Shown: in pieces, positions 13,568 to 14,359 of the stretch
Layout: each line of letters starts with the position of its first letter
How positions within the stretch are numbered: position 1 is the first letter of the stretch
From: JAICSD01 sp035637115
Lineage (GTDB): Bacteria; Acidobacteriota; Vicinamibacteria; Vicinamibacterales; 2-12-FULL-66-21
DNA length: 14,359 nucleotides
Direction: 5' to 3'
Assembly: GCA_035637115.1 (NCBI GenBank)
Contig: DASPXV010000138.1
Span: forward strand, 1-14,359
Program-made: the position numbers and the translations under genes
The notes under the pieces: generated by a model
Databases searched by the model: none
What the model was told of the DNA's origin: nothing
The model's input: only the letters and a program-made list of their open reading frames with translations

Positions 13568-14359
13568 GTGCGAGCCTACTTCGACCATAACGCGACTACC
13601 CCTCCTGACCCGGCGGTCATCGACGCGGTCGCACGCGCGCTCGCGGATGACTTCGGCAATGCCTCGAGCGTGCATCACTTCGGCCAGCGCGCGAAGGCCG
13701 TCATCGACGAGGCGCGCAGCGCCGTCGCCGAACTCATCGGTGCGGAGCCGACGGAGGTCGTTTTCACGAGCGGTGGCACGGAGTCGGACAATCTCGCGCT
13801 GCGCGGCGCGGCCGAGGCGCTCGCGCCTGGCGGCCGCCGTCACATCATCACCAGCAGCATCGAGCACGAGGCCGTGCTCAACACAGTCAAGGCACTTTCG
13901 AAGCATGGCTGGACGTTCACCCTGCTGCCAATCGACGCGACTGGGATCGTGTCGCCGTCCACTCTTGCTTCCGCGATCACGCGCGAGACGGCAATCGTCT
14001 CTGTGATGCACGCGAACAATGAGATCGGCACGATCCAGCCCATCGCCGATCTCGCCGCGATCGCGCACGAGTTCGGTGCGGCGTTTCACACCGACGCCGT
14101 GCAGTCCGTCGCGAAGATTCCGGTGAACGTCCGCTCACTCGACATCGATCTGCTCGCGCTGTCCGCGCACAAGTTCAATGGTCCCAAGGGAGCGGGCGCA
14201 CTCTGGATCCGTCGCGGCACGCGCGTCGTGTCGACGATGACGGGAGGAAAGCACGAGCGAAATCGCCGCGGCGGCACGGAGAACGTGCCTGGCATCGCGG
14301 GCATGGGCGTGGCCGCACGCCTTGCGCGCCAGAAGCTCGCGTCGGAGGCACCGCGAATC
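13568..14359 (+). CDS. Cysteine desulfurase (NifS/IscS family), cut off by the window end
   Basis: This PLP enzyme takes sulfur from cysteine as a persulfide for Fe-S clusters and thiolated tRNA. The first 264 residues are present and in frame to the last base. Visible motifs are YFDHNATTPPDPAV (4-17), FTSGGTESDNLAL (66-78), SSIEHEAV with H100, MHANNEIGTIQP (148-159), HTDAVQS with D176 and Q179 (174-180), and ALSAHKFNGPKGAG with the PLP lysine K202 (197-210), then RRGGTENVPGI. The persulfide cysteine would lie beyond the edge. The GTG start at 13568 is chosen because YFDHNATT normally begins at residue 3-5. It diverges from the bactofilin gene. NifS, IscS and the variant paired with MnmA cannot be separated without the C-terminus and the next gene. 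Confidence 0.95.
   Translation, partial: MRAYFDHNATTPPDPAVIDAVARALADDFGNASSVHHFGQRAKAVIDEARSAVAELIGAEPTEVVFTSGGTESDNLALRGAAEALAPGGRRHIITSSIEHEAVLNTVKALSKHGWTFTLLPIDATGIVSPSTLASAITRETAIVSVMHANNEIGTIQPIADLAAIAHEFGAAFHTDAVQSVAKIPVNVRSLDIDLLALSAHKFNGPKGAGALWIRRGTRVVSTMTGGKHERNRRGGTENVPGIAGMGVAARLARQKLASEAPRI

Overview
The window looks like chromosomal DNA from a high-GC Gram-negative-type bacterium. My best guess is Acidobacteriota (Vicinamibacteria-like). This rests on the GC-rich codon use, frequent GTG starts, an SLH/TPR lipoprotein-like protein, a bactofilin and long intergenic repeats; there is no rRNA or other marker here, so the assignment is inference.

Layout. Eleven genes run leftward on the minus strand, from 13384 down to 492: bactofilin, a divergent methyltransferase, an S-adenosylmethionine (SAM) hydrolase-family protein, an acyl-CoA dehydrogenase, glpX, an MFS transporter, tsaC, hflX, a TPR/SLH protein, a pgsA-like phosphatidyltransferase and a 902-residue coiled-coil protein. 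One gene, a cysteine desulfurase of the NifS/IscS family, runs rightward from 13568 and leaves the window. The bactofilin and the desulfurase diverge from a 183-bp region that carries a good sigma70-like promoter for the bactofilin.

Operons. tsaC, hflX, TPR/SLH and pgsA overlap one another by 11, 14 and 4 nt and are almost certainly co-transcribed: tRNA t6A synthesis, a ribosome-associated GTPase, an envelope protein and phospholipid synthesis. The methyltransferase and the SAM hydrolase are separated by one base. The coiled-coil gene has its own candidate promoter, whose -35 and -10 boxes lie on the two arms of a perfect inverted repeat.

The most unusual content is in the gaps. Five same-strand gaps (12724-12805, 11013-11264, 9661-9809, 8482-8652, 7089-7239) are largely filled by degenerate tandem repeats with a 7- to 11-bp period, arranged as long inverted repeats. 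The unit sequence differs from gap to gap (GTTCTGNN, TCGAAGGA, ATTGNCG, AARGCAC), but the design is the same, and arms usually end within a few bases of a stop or start codon. The window also opens inside a separate array of about 21 units of 23 bp (1-481), just downstream of the coiled-coil gene. Nearly every unit carries GCGAAGC, the core of a known very stable DNA mini-hairpin. I regard this family of gap-filling repeats as the main candidate for something undescribed. No CRISPR, insertion sequence, phage gene, tRNA or rRNA was seen.
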